From Oscheius sp. JU75 (lineage: Eukaryota > Nematoda > Chromadorea > Rhabditida > Rhabditidae), in contig JASJZC010000004.1 of NCBI GenBank assembly GCA_037178855.1, positions 3,100,001-3,164,000 of the forward strand: a stretch of 64,000 nucleotides of DNA. The letters are read 5' to 3'. Positions 1-10,500 of the stretch are shown here, piece by piece. The position numbers and the translations under genes were made by a program. The notes under the pieces are model-generated. The model was not told where the DNA came from, did no database searches, and was given only the letters and a program-made list of their open reading frames with translations. Each line of letters begins with the position of its first letter. Position 1 is the stretch's first letter.

Positions 1-1205
1 TAATGAGTAAAAAGTTGAACGATCCTCCTTAGGCTCTTCGACTCGAATAGTGTCTTCCTTAGTCACGAAATTCCTTGTTCTAGCCGTGATAATAGATCTG
101 TGTACGGGAACAACTCCATCACTGCAGGTAATATAGACATCCGCTCCTAGACCGCGTTCGAATAAAGTCGAGAAATCGTCGGCCAGTCGCTCGTAGAGAT
201 TCGTCTAACAATCATGTGTTTTTGATATAAACTCCGGTACCTTTTCAACAAGACGTCGCTGGAACTTGGCCTGAGAGTCAGTACGAGCAGAGTACGTGTC
301 GCCATCTAGCGAAAACTCAGACTGCTTCGACTTGAATGCACTCAAAAAACGGCTCTGGATTGCAGATAACACCTGAAATAGTTGATTGATTGAGGCTCAA
401 TAATAATTGCTTCAAGAGAATATAAAAAAGAGTATGAACCTGACACTGACAGCTCCTAGGTGCAAATTCTACAATAGCAAACGATTTCGGACGTTTTCTC
501 CGCTTCTCATTTTGATCGGGGATCCTGAAATGGCAAGTATTCCTTGAAACTAACAATATACCTGGTAAACTGTGGCGTGTTCTCTCTAAACTCTTGAAGT
601 GAGCTCGAAACGGATGAAAATTCGCTAGTCATCGAAGTTGCACCCAAATTTATAACCTGATCACATCTGCTGCTAACGGCTGGTTGTGTTTTGGAATCGA
701 GCCTTTGCAGAGGCGGTGCTCTAACAGAAAAGATATATAGGGGAAGGTAAATTCTCACTTTGAACGGCTGTTCCGAGTAACTTTCGCTGTTTTCTTCTTC
801 TCCGACACTAATCGTAGAAGTGCGTTGCCAGGGCTGTTTCTCGAACAAGACTTGAAATGAGCAGTTCTCTCAGGTCCTGCGGGAAAAGATTTCGAGCATA
901 CTGGACAATCCATCGTTTCTATCACTGCTTCTGAGAAAACTGGCAGACGAGGTGTGACTTGAATGTTATCGGTAGTGTCTGGAACGATAGACATATATTG
1001 CCAAAAAAGTAATTATTTATTACCTATTCTGGTGGTTGAAAAGAGTGGTTTATCTAGAATTTCATCCTTCTTCGGATCCGCAGATGGGAGGAATTTAGGG
1101 GGTCGTCTGAAAGTGTTTGTGTAAAGAACATGAATGTGCTTACTTTGGTGCTAGTGTGACATCTTTCCGACCCTTTTCCAATAAGGAGAAATCGTCGTCT
1201 GCCAT
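1..1205 (-). CDS. SLX4: SLX4-like structure-specific nuclease scaffold, 5' part (runs off left edge)
   Basis: Five or more short exons read leftward from ATG at 1205, which follows a splice acceptor (tttttttccag) by 6 bases. Residues about 73-93 form a UBZ4-type zinc finger with Cys73, Cys76, His89 and Cys93. After a Ser/Gln-rich linker, the exon ending at the window edge (1-204) encodes a BTB/POZ start (LYERLADDFSTLFERGLGAD, then VYITCSDG and VPVHRSIITART). UBZ4 followed by BTB is the arrangement of SLX4/BTBD12 (HIM-18 in C. elegans), the nuclear scaffold that brings SLX1, XPF and MUS81 nucleases to branched DNA. That assignment rests on domain order only; the C-terminal nuclease-binding part lies outside the window. 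The intron at 205-240 is only 36 nt and restores the BTB frame. Another UBZ-BTB protein is not excluded. Confidence 0.65.
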
Positions 1206-1698
1206 ATTTTTCTGGAAAAAAATGTAAATAGGCAGCCGTAAAAAGACGAAACAACGATTTCGCGCCAATTTGTTATTGAAATTAGAAAAACTCAGGTCTC
1301 GAAGCGGTCTCTACCGTAATATCGTTAGCTCTGCACATCGCGCTTTGTCGGCGTCCCGAATTTTTGAGGTCAGTACAGTGTCATTATATAGAGTTCGATA
1401 AGCAGAGTAAGAATATGAAATGAGCTGAGCACAATCTTCAAATAAAATGTTGGCCGCGTTTTGAGTTTTGAGTCAGTGATAGTACAAAAGTTGGTGTACT
1501 GCTCCGAGTCGCCACTCGAACAATATGACTATAGTCTTTGACAAACGTTTAACAGTGGAAAGGATATGTTAGGCACTCCCAAAGGAGCGTACAAGTTATT
1601 CGACTAGCTAGTATGCAAAAATTGCCAAGAAAAAGCTTATGACAAAAGAATTTTAAAATTTTATGTTCCCGCCTTCCTCCGATTTGAATCAAGTCAAT
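1206..1698. other. Divergent intergenic region
   Basis: About 490 bp separate the divergent SLX4-like gene and the basic-protein gene. It presumably holds both promoters. I see no conserved element, repeat or RNA gene in it. Confidence 0.5.
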
Positions 1699-2801
1699 AT
1701 GGCGAAGAAAACTCGTGATGCCGTTTGGCGGTAACACGCCGTGTGCATTGTTGCATCCTTAAATGTACTCTATAACTTTCTTTACGTTTTATTTTTTCAT
1801 GCCGCATTTCGTTATTCAGAACTATTCGTCTTCATTTCTCGAACCTTTCTGACACAAGGGAAGAGTAAAAAAACTGAGGAAAATGAAATATTTTAAACTG
1901 GCGACTGCTAGGATGATACGTGAAAGTGCGTTACAGAACCAGTAGGTGTATTTCTTTTGATTTCCATGCTGCCACTCTTATTTGTCCTCCAGTATCAAAA
2001 AGCGTGTCGAGCACATAACCAATGGGATCAGAGTGCCAACTGTTGAACAAGCTGGAACAGTCCATGCATGTATTGGCAAGAAACAACGCCAAAAGAGAGC
2101 ACGAAGACCGAAGCACAGCTCGGAAGAAACGGAAAAGTTCTTCAAAGAAAGATTTGACACCAAACTGAACAATAGCAGCAATCAACTTCTGTCGGGGGTC
2201 CTTGGTGATCATAGGTTTTCCTTATTCTTCTACAAATTACGACTCGAATCCCAGAGCTATTCACAGAGTCAAGAGTCCTTTCGTTCGAGAGCAGCAGGAG
2301 GAACGTCGAATGTGAAAGAGCGTGTCGCTCGTACGAAGAAGGAAGCTACTATGGAGGTTTGTGCGCTACCCGCTCAAGGATTGTGTGTCCAACTAGGAGC
2401 GCTGATCAGAATTTGGCAAGTCAATCAGCCCCAGCTGGCTAAAGGTGATACCATTCACCTTTACTTTCTAGCTGTTTTTTTTCAGGCGATGCTTTTAATC
2501 TCCCAGCTGTAAAGGCTAAGCTTGCTACAGAGATCGGTACACATTGGGAAATTATCCCTAGAAATTGTCGAGCACTTACCTAATCGTTCTGCTGGAAAGA
2601 CTCGAGACACAGATCTTAACCTGTCTGGACCGTGTAAGTTTTTTCATCGAATAAAGTAACAAAAAGTGTTTCTTGTATTTAGGTTCGAACCATCTTCATC
2701 TTTGCAAAGAAGAAGCAAAGTCCTTCGCCATTTTACAAAACTGTTTGACTGCATTCCTACATAGTATGCAGCCATACCAGAATCGTTTGCCCCCAACGTA
2801 A
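1699..2801 (+). CDS. Unrecognised basic, probably nuclear or nucleolar protein
   Basis: A short first exon (1699-1730, MAKKTRDAVWR) splices through a GT donor to an acceptor at 1991-1992, giving an open frame with IKKRVEHITNGIRVPT. Further exons give a Lys/Arg-rich block (GKKQRQKRARRPKHSSEETE), a second basic stretch (SFRSRAAGGTSNVKERVART) and a less charged C-terminal half ending at TAA 2799-2801. Introns lie near 2198-2270, 2445-2485, 2537-2562 and 2635-2682; the third would be under 30 nt and is uncertain. The charge pattern resembles small ribosome-biogenesis or nucleolar proteins, but I do not recognise the family. The first exon is the weakest part because no clear trans-splice acceptor sits before this ATG. 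Confidence 0.5.
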
Positions 2802-2961
2802 CCCGGTTGTTGTCGGTTTCATTTCACCAAAACATCTTTTCTATTCTAGTTCTTTATAGATGACAAGCGTGAGAACCCCATATATTTATTGCACAAAACC
2901 GAGAAGTGATATATCACAGGCATCAGAACTAAAGGATTTCAAAGACATTCACGCAAGTTCG

Positions 2962-4053
2962 CTAAACAAGATATTTTGCGATAAGCTCCGTAACTTGGCG
3001 ACGGCAGTCATCTGGATCGGTAACAGTGTGTCCAATAGTTCTAGAGTCTTCGAAAATGGCATGATCGTTGCCTCCCTACAATTTTGTCATTTTTGTTCAA
3101 ACTAGTAACACACCGGCATGGTTTTATCTCCGAAAAAGTGAATGACGTCGAATTCCTTCTCAAGGTACTGAAGACAGTAAGTTTTGTCCCAACCGTGAGG
3201 ATATACATCGACACTGATTTGACCACCTGGATAAGACTTTAAACGCTATACACAAGCTGTTGACAAAGATATTTTCAAATGAACTTACCAATAGCAAAGG
3301 ATAGTCCGAAAGATCCAAATTTCTCCTCGAGAGCCTTCACGAACTTCTCTCTGACTTTGTGTTCTTGGTCGTAAACCACGAAACTGTCACGCTCAGCCTG
3401 TGAGCAGCTGCGACCGATTGGGGAAAGGTTGATCATTCCCTGAAAAAGAAAACAGAAGATAATTAAGAGTAGGTTGACTACCTTGCGGAACTCGACAAAG
3501 TTTCCTCTTTTGACGGGCAGTGTGATTTCTGAGAAGTATTTCAACGTAAAGTTGATCATTTCCTGTAGTTTCTCTTCGCCAATATGGTCTTGGATTGCGA
3601 TGGTTGGGAACTGGTTTGGTCCATGATATCCGATCAGTCCATTTTCGGAAAACACGTAGTCGAACTGGGAAATCACTGGAAATTCGTTTTCCAAACAAAA
3701 AAGACAACTTACAGTCATCATGGCTATTAGCCAGTTGTTCTTGGATTTTCGGCCAGTCAGATCCTCCTACGACAGCTATGGGGACTTTTTTGCGTGTTTC
3801 GGCCAAGAAACTGCGCATTTCTGGCTTGATATTCTGAAACGATCGTCGTATAATCTAGTTAGTTCAGGAAAAAAGAATGGGAATTTGGCTGTGCACCAAT
3901 GCAAATCTTCAATACGCAGCCAAGAAAACGCATGCTGCGCAATTTAAATCATGCTCTTTTCTTGAACAGATTGCACAGTAAAAAACATGCTTGGACCTGT
4001 CTTGCAGGGGTGAGGGTCCCGTCGACATCGAAGATTAGAAGAGTCTTCCTCAT
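2962..4053 (-). CDS. PMM2: Phosphomannomutase (PMM1/PMM2 family)
   Basis: This enzyme interconverts mannose-6-phosphate and mannose-1-phosphate in the cytosol, supplying GDP-mannose for N-glycosylation and GPI anchors. The HAD-type catalytic motif [11 protein letters not shown] opens the protein (exon 3997-4053), followed by [79 protein letters not shown] and a C-terminal [15 protein letters not shown]. All match the eukaryotic PMM family in order, and the length of about 250 residues is normal. Six or so exons are joined by short introns. The ATG lies 10 bases after a tttcag acceptor. The gene converges on the basic-protein gene, with about 160 bp between stop codons. Nothing appears broken. 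Confidence 0.95.
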
Positions 4054-4762
4054 AGTTCTAGATCTGAAAGATTGACGATTTGAACTAGGCTAGGAAAAGG
4101 TGCTGAGACTGACACAGAACAGGATAGCCAAACGTATTTATCCAGCTCTATAGACGTAGGTGGGAAAGACACGTTTCAAAAGTATCATCTGGACCTAGCG
4201 GGCAAACGGGAAATCACGTACAACTGATAGTATTGTTTGAACCAGAGGCACAAGTCACGATGAACTCCTTCACTGAAACATAACTTCGAATAAAATGATA
4301 CTCATGTATGAAATGAGTTGGAGCCCAAATTGATAGAGACATGCGAGTTTTCTGCGTCTTTTTACGCGCGCCATGGTTTCTTGGTGATCTGCAAGCAACC
4401 TGTATTCAAACGCGTATTACGGCACTACAACAAAAGAGAAGTGTTCCACATTCAGCTGTTCTCCACGAGTTTATTCGAGATTGAAACTTGTTTTAAAACC
4501 TGAAAAAGTGCGCCGTTTCCAGAACTTGAGTTTTCAACCAGCAGAAAGTTTCATTTTCAAAGTTCTACCGTTTTGTTTTGTTTTTTTTCACCAACTTTCT
4601 GTAACCCGAAACAGGTTAATTGGAAACAGAGGATGCAATGTGAATCGACGGGGTTTTACGTACTTGTATTCAGAACATGCTTTTCGAAAACTTTCCTGGC
4701 AAAACACTTGATTTTCTTCCACTCTTCCACTTTCAGTCTTTTTCATTTGACTTTTAAGTGTA
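4054..4762. other. Divergent intergenic region between PMM and kanadaptin genes
   Basis: About 700 bp separate two divergent genes and should hold both promoters. Short open frames here look like chance. A pyrimidine-rich tract ending in cag about 30 bases before the kanadaptin ATG is a plausible trans-splice acceptor. Confidence 0.45.
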
Positions 4763-7344
4763 ATGAACGACCAGGACGAAGGCAGTTTCAAGGCACCACC
4801 GCCCCCGAAGCTTAAGACGGTGGCGAAGAGTAAACCACCGATCATTGAAAAGAAACCAGAAGAAAAGACGGATGAGCTCGAATGCATTGCAGGGGTACTT
4901 TTCTCACTCTAAAAGACTTAGATAAAATATTTTAGATGGCTCCACAGCCGAATTTATTACAAAATCTGCCTCCGCCGATTGATTACGTGCCTCCACACTG
5001 GGCGTCTGAGCCAGCTCCTGGGATCTGTGAAGCATACAAGTTCGAGGTTTTCCCATCTAAATGTAAAATAATTTTAAACTTATAGATTTTAAAAAACGGG
5101 ACCGTTGTGAGCATCCAAGACTTTGAAAAACGCAATCATAATCCAACGTTCGTGGTTATTGGAAGACTACCGAACTGTGATGTCGTAATGGGTATGTTAT
5201 TGTCTTCTTTAGCCTTTTTTAACTACCTTTTTTTGAAAAAGTAATGAAATTCCTCAGAGCATCCATCTGTCTCACGCTATCACTGCATTCTCCAATATGG
5301 TGATGACAAGATGGATAAAAAAGGCAAAGGATGGTTCATCTTCGACATGGTTAGACTCATTTTCCCCCCAAATAATTATTCTTTCAGGGCAGTACTCATG
5401 GGACGAAAATGAACAAAAATCGGGTTCCTCCTAAGCAATTCATCCGTCTTCAAGTCGGTTTTGTGTTACAATTTGGCAGTAGGTCACTATTTCTGTTTTA
5501 AACTATTCAGTCCGTTCAGATAGCACACGGATCTGCAGTCTGCTTGGTCCGGCTGAGGACGCTGAACCCGAGTGGGATATTAGTCCGACGGAAATGAAAG
5601 AAAAGATGAAAAAGAGAGCCTTGGAGGCAAAGCTGGCAGCAGCTGCCAAAAAAGAATTCGAGAAAGAACAGGAGCAGGAAAAAGAAGACGAAGGGATCAA
5701 TTGGGGAATGGACTACGGCGAAGGAGACGAGGGTAGCACGGTAACTTTCTTTGATTCAAATAGAAAAGGGTTTTTCAGTATGACTTGGATGGCGAGGCTG
5801 ATGGAGAAGCCTATTACAACACAGATCCGAAGAAGGCTCTTACCAAGTTTTTCGAACGTGTCGGCTTCGAAATGAACTTCACTTATACCGAAAGTGGAGC
5901 AGGACATAATCACAAATGGATCTGCTCAATCGAGTTCGTTTTTGTTCAGAATTCAGCATATTCAGCACAACTAGACAACTATTTATATTCTTCAGATTGC
6001 CAGTCGAAATCGATGGTGTGGATCGCGCATGTACCGCCTCGGCTACAGTAAGCACTTCAAAAAAAGACGCCACTGTACAGTGTGCCCTGGAAGCCTGCCG
6101 CATACTCGATCGCCATGGAGCTCTTCGAGGAGGAAGTTCCCGTTTTCGGATCAAGAAGAAGAATTTGGAGGAAAATGACTATTACGACGAGGATGACGAT
6201 CTCTTCTTTGATCGAACGGGCCAACTCGAAGCACAGCGAGACAAGAGAAAGCTGTGGACTCTTGTATTTTTACTTCTTTTTTTAAAATTGAGTCAACGAT
6301 CTTTAGAAAGCAATGGGACAAGCCACTGAAGAAAGAGATACTTACGAAACTCTTACGATCAAACTGAATGCGACCAGAGGTCAGATGGCCGAGATTCAGA
6401 GTGAATTGGACGAATTGGGAGCCAATAAACAAGCCGGACAAGCAGCTGACGTCGATGATTACGTGAATCAACTCTCCAAAGGAAAAATTACCGTCAAGGA
6501 CGATATGCAGGTAACACTTTTTTTTCATTCTAACTTTCTTCAAGTTATAGACGAAAATCCACAAGTCTACGTTGAGGCAGAAACTCGTCCAACTCACACA
6601 CGAAGCTCAGACGCTGGAAAAGTTGTGCAAAATCACAAAACCCGTTCAACTGCCAGATCTGAAAGCAGCAGGAGCATCTTCCGAAAGTATGTTTCCTCTC
6701 TAAAATTAATGTTCTGTAGGTGCCAACAAACAGGCATTTCTTCGCAAAATGATGAAATTTGGAAATGTGAAAAAAGAACTGGCCGACGTAGAAGCTAAGG
6801 TCGTAATTAGGCAGACGAAGGTTGTGGATGAAACAGCAGCTGCCCCGATTGAAGAGAAACAACGCGAACCGGAACAAGAAACTCTGCCTCCAGCTTTCCC
6901 ATCTGCATCTGAAGACGCTTCAAAGGTGCCTTCTGACCCAGTTCCAGGTAAGTTCATGGTGTATCAATCGCACTTGATAATTCAGAGCAACTCCAACCAT
7001 CCACTTCGTCTGAAACATCTCCAAGAATTGAACAGATAGATGAACACCCTTTAAAGTCTGCCGCAGAAGTGGTGCTTGAAGATTCCCAAGAACGAAAACG
7101 TCCGCTTGAACATCAGGAAGAGGTAGACGAAGCTGCCAAAAGTCACAAGAAGAGAAAACCGAGGATCAGAAAAGAGAAATGGGACGAATATGGAGCGGGG
7201 TGGGTTTTTTGTTTCGTTTTGTCGTACCCAACCAATTTCAGTTGCGATACGAAGGACGAGCAGTATGCCACTTGGATGCCTCCTGACAACCAGAGTGGTG
7301 ATGGAACCACATCCCTCAACGCCAAATTCGCTGGCCGCTATTGA
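4763..7344 (+). CDS. SLC4A1AP: Kanadaptin (SLC4A1AP-like, FHA and double-stranded-RNA-binding-like domains)
   Basis: The N-terminus is Pro/Lys-rich (GSFKAPPPPKLKTVAKSK). An FHA domain at about residues 80-190 shows FVVIGRLPNCDVV, HPSVSRYHCILQYG and DMGSTHGTKMNKNRV, the phosphothreonine-binding core. A Lys/Glu-rich helix (MKEKMKKRALEAKLAAAAKK) leads to a domain starting DPKKALTKFFERVGFEM and ending VQCALEACRILDRHG, the dsRNA-binding-like region of kanadaptin. Then come the family motif YYDEDDDLFFDRTGQLE, a coiled coil, a basic NLS-like tail (SHKKRKPRIRKEKW) and a C-terminal WMPPDNQSGDG-type motif. Kanadaptin is a mainly nuclear protein of poorly defined role. About ten exons with introns of 40-60 nt. 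THOC2 begins 161 bp downstream on the same strand. Confidence 0.9.
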
Positions 7345-7505
7345 CGTTTCTTCTTAATTGTTGCATTTTCACTTGTAATTCTGTTACTTGTCGTGTAAAT
7401 TAAACCCGTGATCAACATGTTTTGAGCGCTGTCAATTCGTGACTCTTCTGGTTAATTGCCAGTCCTATTATCTTGTACTTTCAGAAATATGAATTGTGCC
7501 TTCAG
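7345..7505 (+). promoter_or_regulatory. Intercistronic region with candidate trans-splice acceptor before THOC2
   Basis: Only 161 bp separate the kanadaptin stop from the THOC2 start on the same strand. The spacer ends in ttgtgccttcag immediately followed by ATG, an acceptor with no in-gene donor. This is what an internal operon gene with spliced-leader addition looks like. Inferred from spacing and splice signal only. Confidence 0.55.
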
Positions 7506-10500
7506 ATGGCAACCGAACGTGGAGAAGATCTATTTCGAGTATGCCGAGAGGTTATTGAGGCTGAAACGACAGTGGAAGTGGCCATTGAGCAGTTGAAGAA
7601 ACTTCAAGTACGTTTTTGATACGCATATGTAGATCCAAACTGTTCTTTAGGAAAGCGACAAGTCTGTCTCTTCCCGTCTTCTAGACATCATATACGTCCT
7701 CGAGGTCGAAGCCGCTATTCCCGAAAAGAAGGAACTTTTGGCGCAACTGGTCAAAGAAACCAAGGAATCGGTAGTTCGTGTTTGAATTCGGCTCGGAACA
7801 TGGGTTCAGCTTATACCTTCGGATGTGCTTTCTCTCGAGATTGATGCCAATCAGGACGTACACAAGAAAGCTCTCATTCGACACAAGACACGTTTATAGT
7901 AGGCCTTCTTTTTTTTATTAGAAATCAGTATGTTTAGCTTCAAGCAGACAAAGTTCAATTTGTTGCGGGAAGAGAGCGAAGGATACGGCAAGTTGGTAAC
8001 TGAACTGCTGGAAGTCGGAACAAACGATGTCACTCCGGAAGCCATGAAGACTCGAGTTCATTGTCTGATCGGTCAATTCAATTTGGATCCAAACAGGGCT
8101 CTCAGCATCGTTCTTCAATGTTTCGAATGTCTGCCCAAACAGAAGGACTTTTTCATCACCCTGTTGAGAGCAATGACGCCCAATCTCGATCATTTGCTAG
8201 GACTTGTGGGATTTCAGTTTTCATTCTATCAGGTACTAAAACATCCTCTTTTTTTGATAAAATGTTCTTAGGCTGAAGGCAAAAAGACTCCATTCTCACT
8301 CTACACGATGACGGCATTTCTCATTCAAGCTGAAATGCTTGATTTAATGAAGATCACTAGCTGTGTAAGAATCTTTCTGTTGTCTTTGACCATTAGTTTG
8401 CAGCTTGTACCCAATCCTGATGGCATCAAAAGTACCCATCGATCACGCTCTAGTACTGCATCGGTGCGTGCCAAAAAAGCTGAGACGATTATCACGACGC
8501 AAATTGCCGTAGAGGCTACTAGCCGAAGTGGAAGAGACAACGATAGGGAACGAGGAGGAGATGAGACGCAGAGTTTCGTAGGAATATCGTTCAGTATCGT
8601 TTCGGGAGCTCAAGACGCGGAAGATGATAAGATTCTGGCCAATATGAGCGAGGAGAACTCTTTGGCTATGGATCAGAAGCTAGGACTTGTTTGTGCCCTG
8701 CTCGAAATAGGAGAATGGTCTCATGCCCAGCATCTCATCGACCGCCTTCCAGAGTTCTACGCAGTTCAATCTGGGTTAGTTTTTTTTTTCGTAAGATAAA
8801 CTTTGTTTAGTCCTCGAGTCTGTCGCGCCATAGCCAAGCTGATTGACGAGGCTATAGATCCCTTCTACCGTAAAAAGTGTGGATCTCGGTTGGTAATACA
8901 TCGATCTGAAGAGACGGAACCACTAAAACCGGAACTGCCAGTGTGTGAGAGCTGGCAGGATCTAGTTGACAAAATCGTGCCCATTTTGTGGTATCTGGGA
9001 CCTAGAATCGGATACAATACATCAACAACGACCAAGCTTATTCGACTCGTCACCGTCTTTTTTGAAAACCGAACCAACGATCCGTCGACTTCGGATGACC
9101 GTAGTATGTTCTTTTTTAATTTATTTACTCCTCTACATTACAAGTTCTGACCATGTTGTTTTCAGTAGCCAGTGTTATGATGGACATAGTCGACGAGTGC
9201 CTCCTTTGTTCCCTTTCGATGCAAGTCAATTCTCCAAATGTGGCCTTGTCGGAAGAACTGTGGTGTCTTCTTCAGCTTTTTCCTTACGAACAACGCTATC
9301 GTCTTTACGGTCGGTTCGTTTACGTATTAAATGCTTCTCTATCTTCCCTCTCAGCTGGAAAACATATCACACAAATCGACATCCTGAACTGTCAGTAAAT
9401 CGAGCGAAAGTGTTAGGAAGGACCAAGTATCTGCTGAAGCGTCTCTCCAAGGAGACTATCAAAATGATGGGTCGTCAATTGGGCAAGCTGTGTCACATTC
9501 ATCCAATGACAGTCTTGGACTATATGCTCAGTATGGTTCAAACATTTGACAACTTCATCGGACCGGTAGTCGAGAGTCTCAAATTTCTGACTTTGTTAGA
9601 ATTTGACGTTCTTTCCTGTAAGTTTCATCTGTATTTATCAAATGCTAAAATCCAGTTTGTCTCATCGATCAGCTGGCCAGTCCCGATCGTCTACAATTGA
9701 AATCGTCCGACGGAAATCTCAGTATGTGGCTACAAGCTCTGGGAACAATGGTACTTTTTCGTAATATTTATAATCAAGAATTGTTACAGATTGGGTCGAT
9801 TTATAAAAAGTACAACGTGGAGCTGGGTGGAATCTTGAACTATGTCGCGAATCAGCTGAAAAATAACAAAGGATACGATCTGCTTATTCTGCGGGAAATC
9901 ATTCAAAACATGTCCTCCGTGGAGAGCAGTCTCACGGTGACAGAAGAACAGCTGGAAGCGTTGACAGGAGGAGAAGTACTTAAATTGGAGGCGGGAGGTT
10001 TCTCGACTGCTCGCAACAAAAGAGCCTCCAATCGACTTCGCGATGCTCTTCTCGACAACGATCTGGCGCTAGGCTTGAGTCTATTGGTAAAACATCATTG
10101 TTTACTTTCAAAATATAACCAATTAAGATTGCTCAACAACGAGAGTTCGTAATCCACAAGCAGAGCGACAATCTTCCTCTGAAACTGATCAGCGATATGG
10201 TGGATCAGTCGAGGGACACGCTTGTTCAGTTCGGCTCTTTCATCATGCAGGCTTTCAAATATGACGAATATCTAAAACGAATTCCGAATACGGCCGAACT
10301 GATGGAGGAATACGGCCTTCCACTGGACGTGTCGATGTTCATGACGAGAATGTTCTTCAATCACATGGTACTGCTCAAATGTGTTTTCTTTAAACTGACC
10401 TTTTGAGATAAATGAAGCCTATTTCGAGCAGAAGAAGCAACGCCGTGCTTTGGAGACTGATGGCAATGCCAAGTTAGACGAAAACCAAAAGTTCCTTTTC

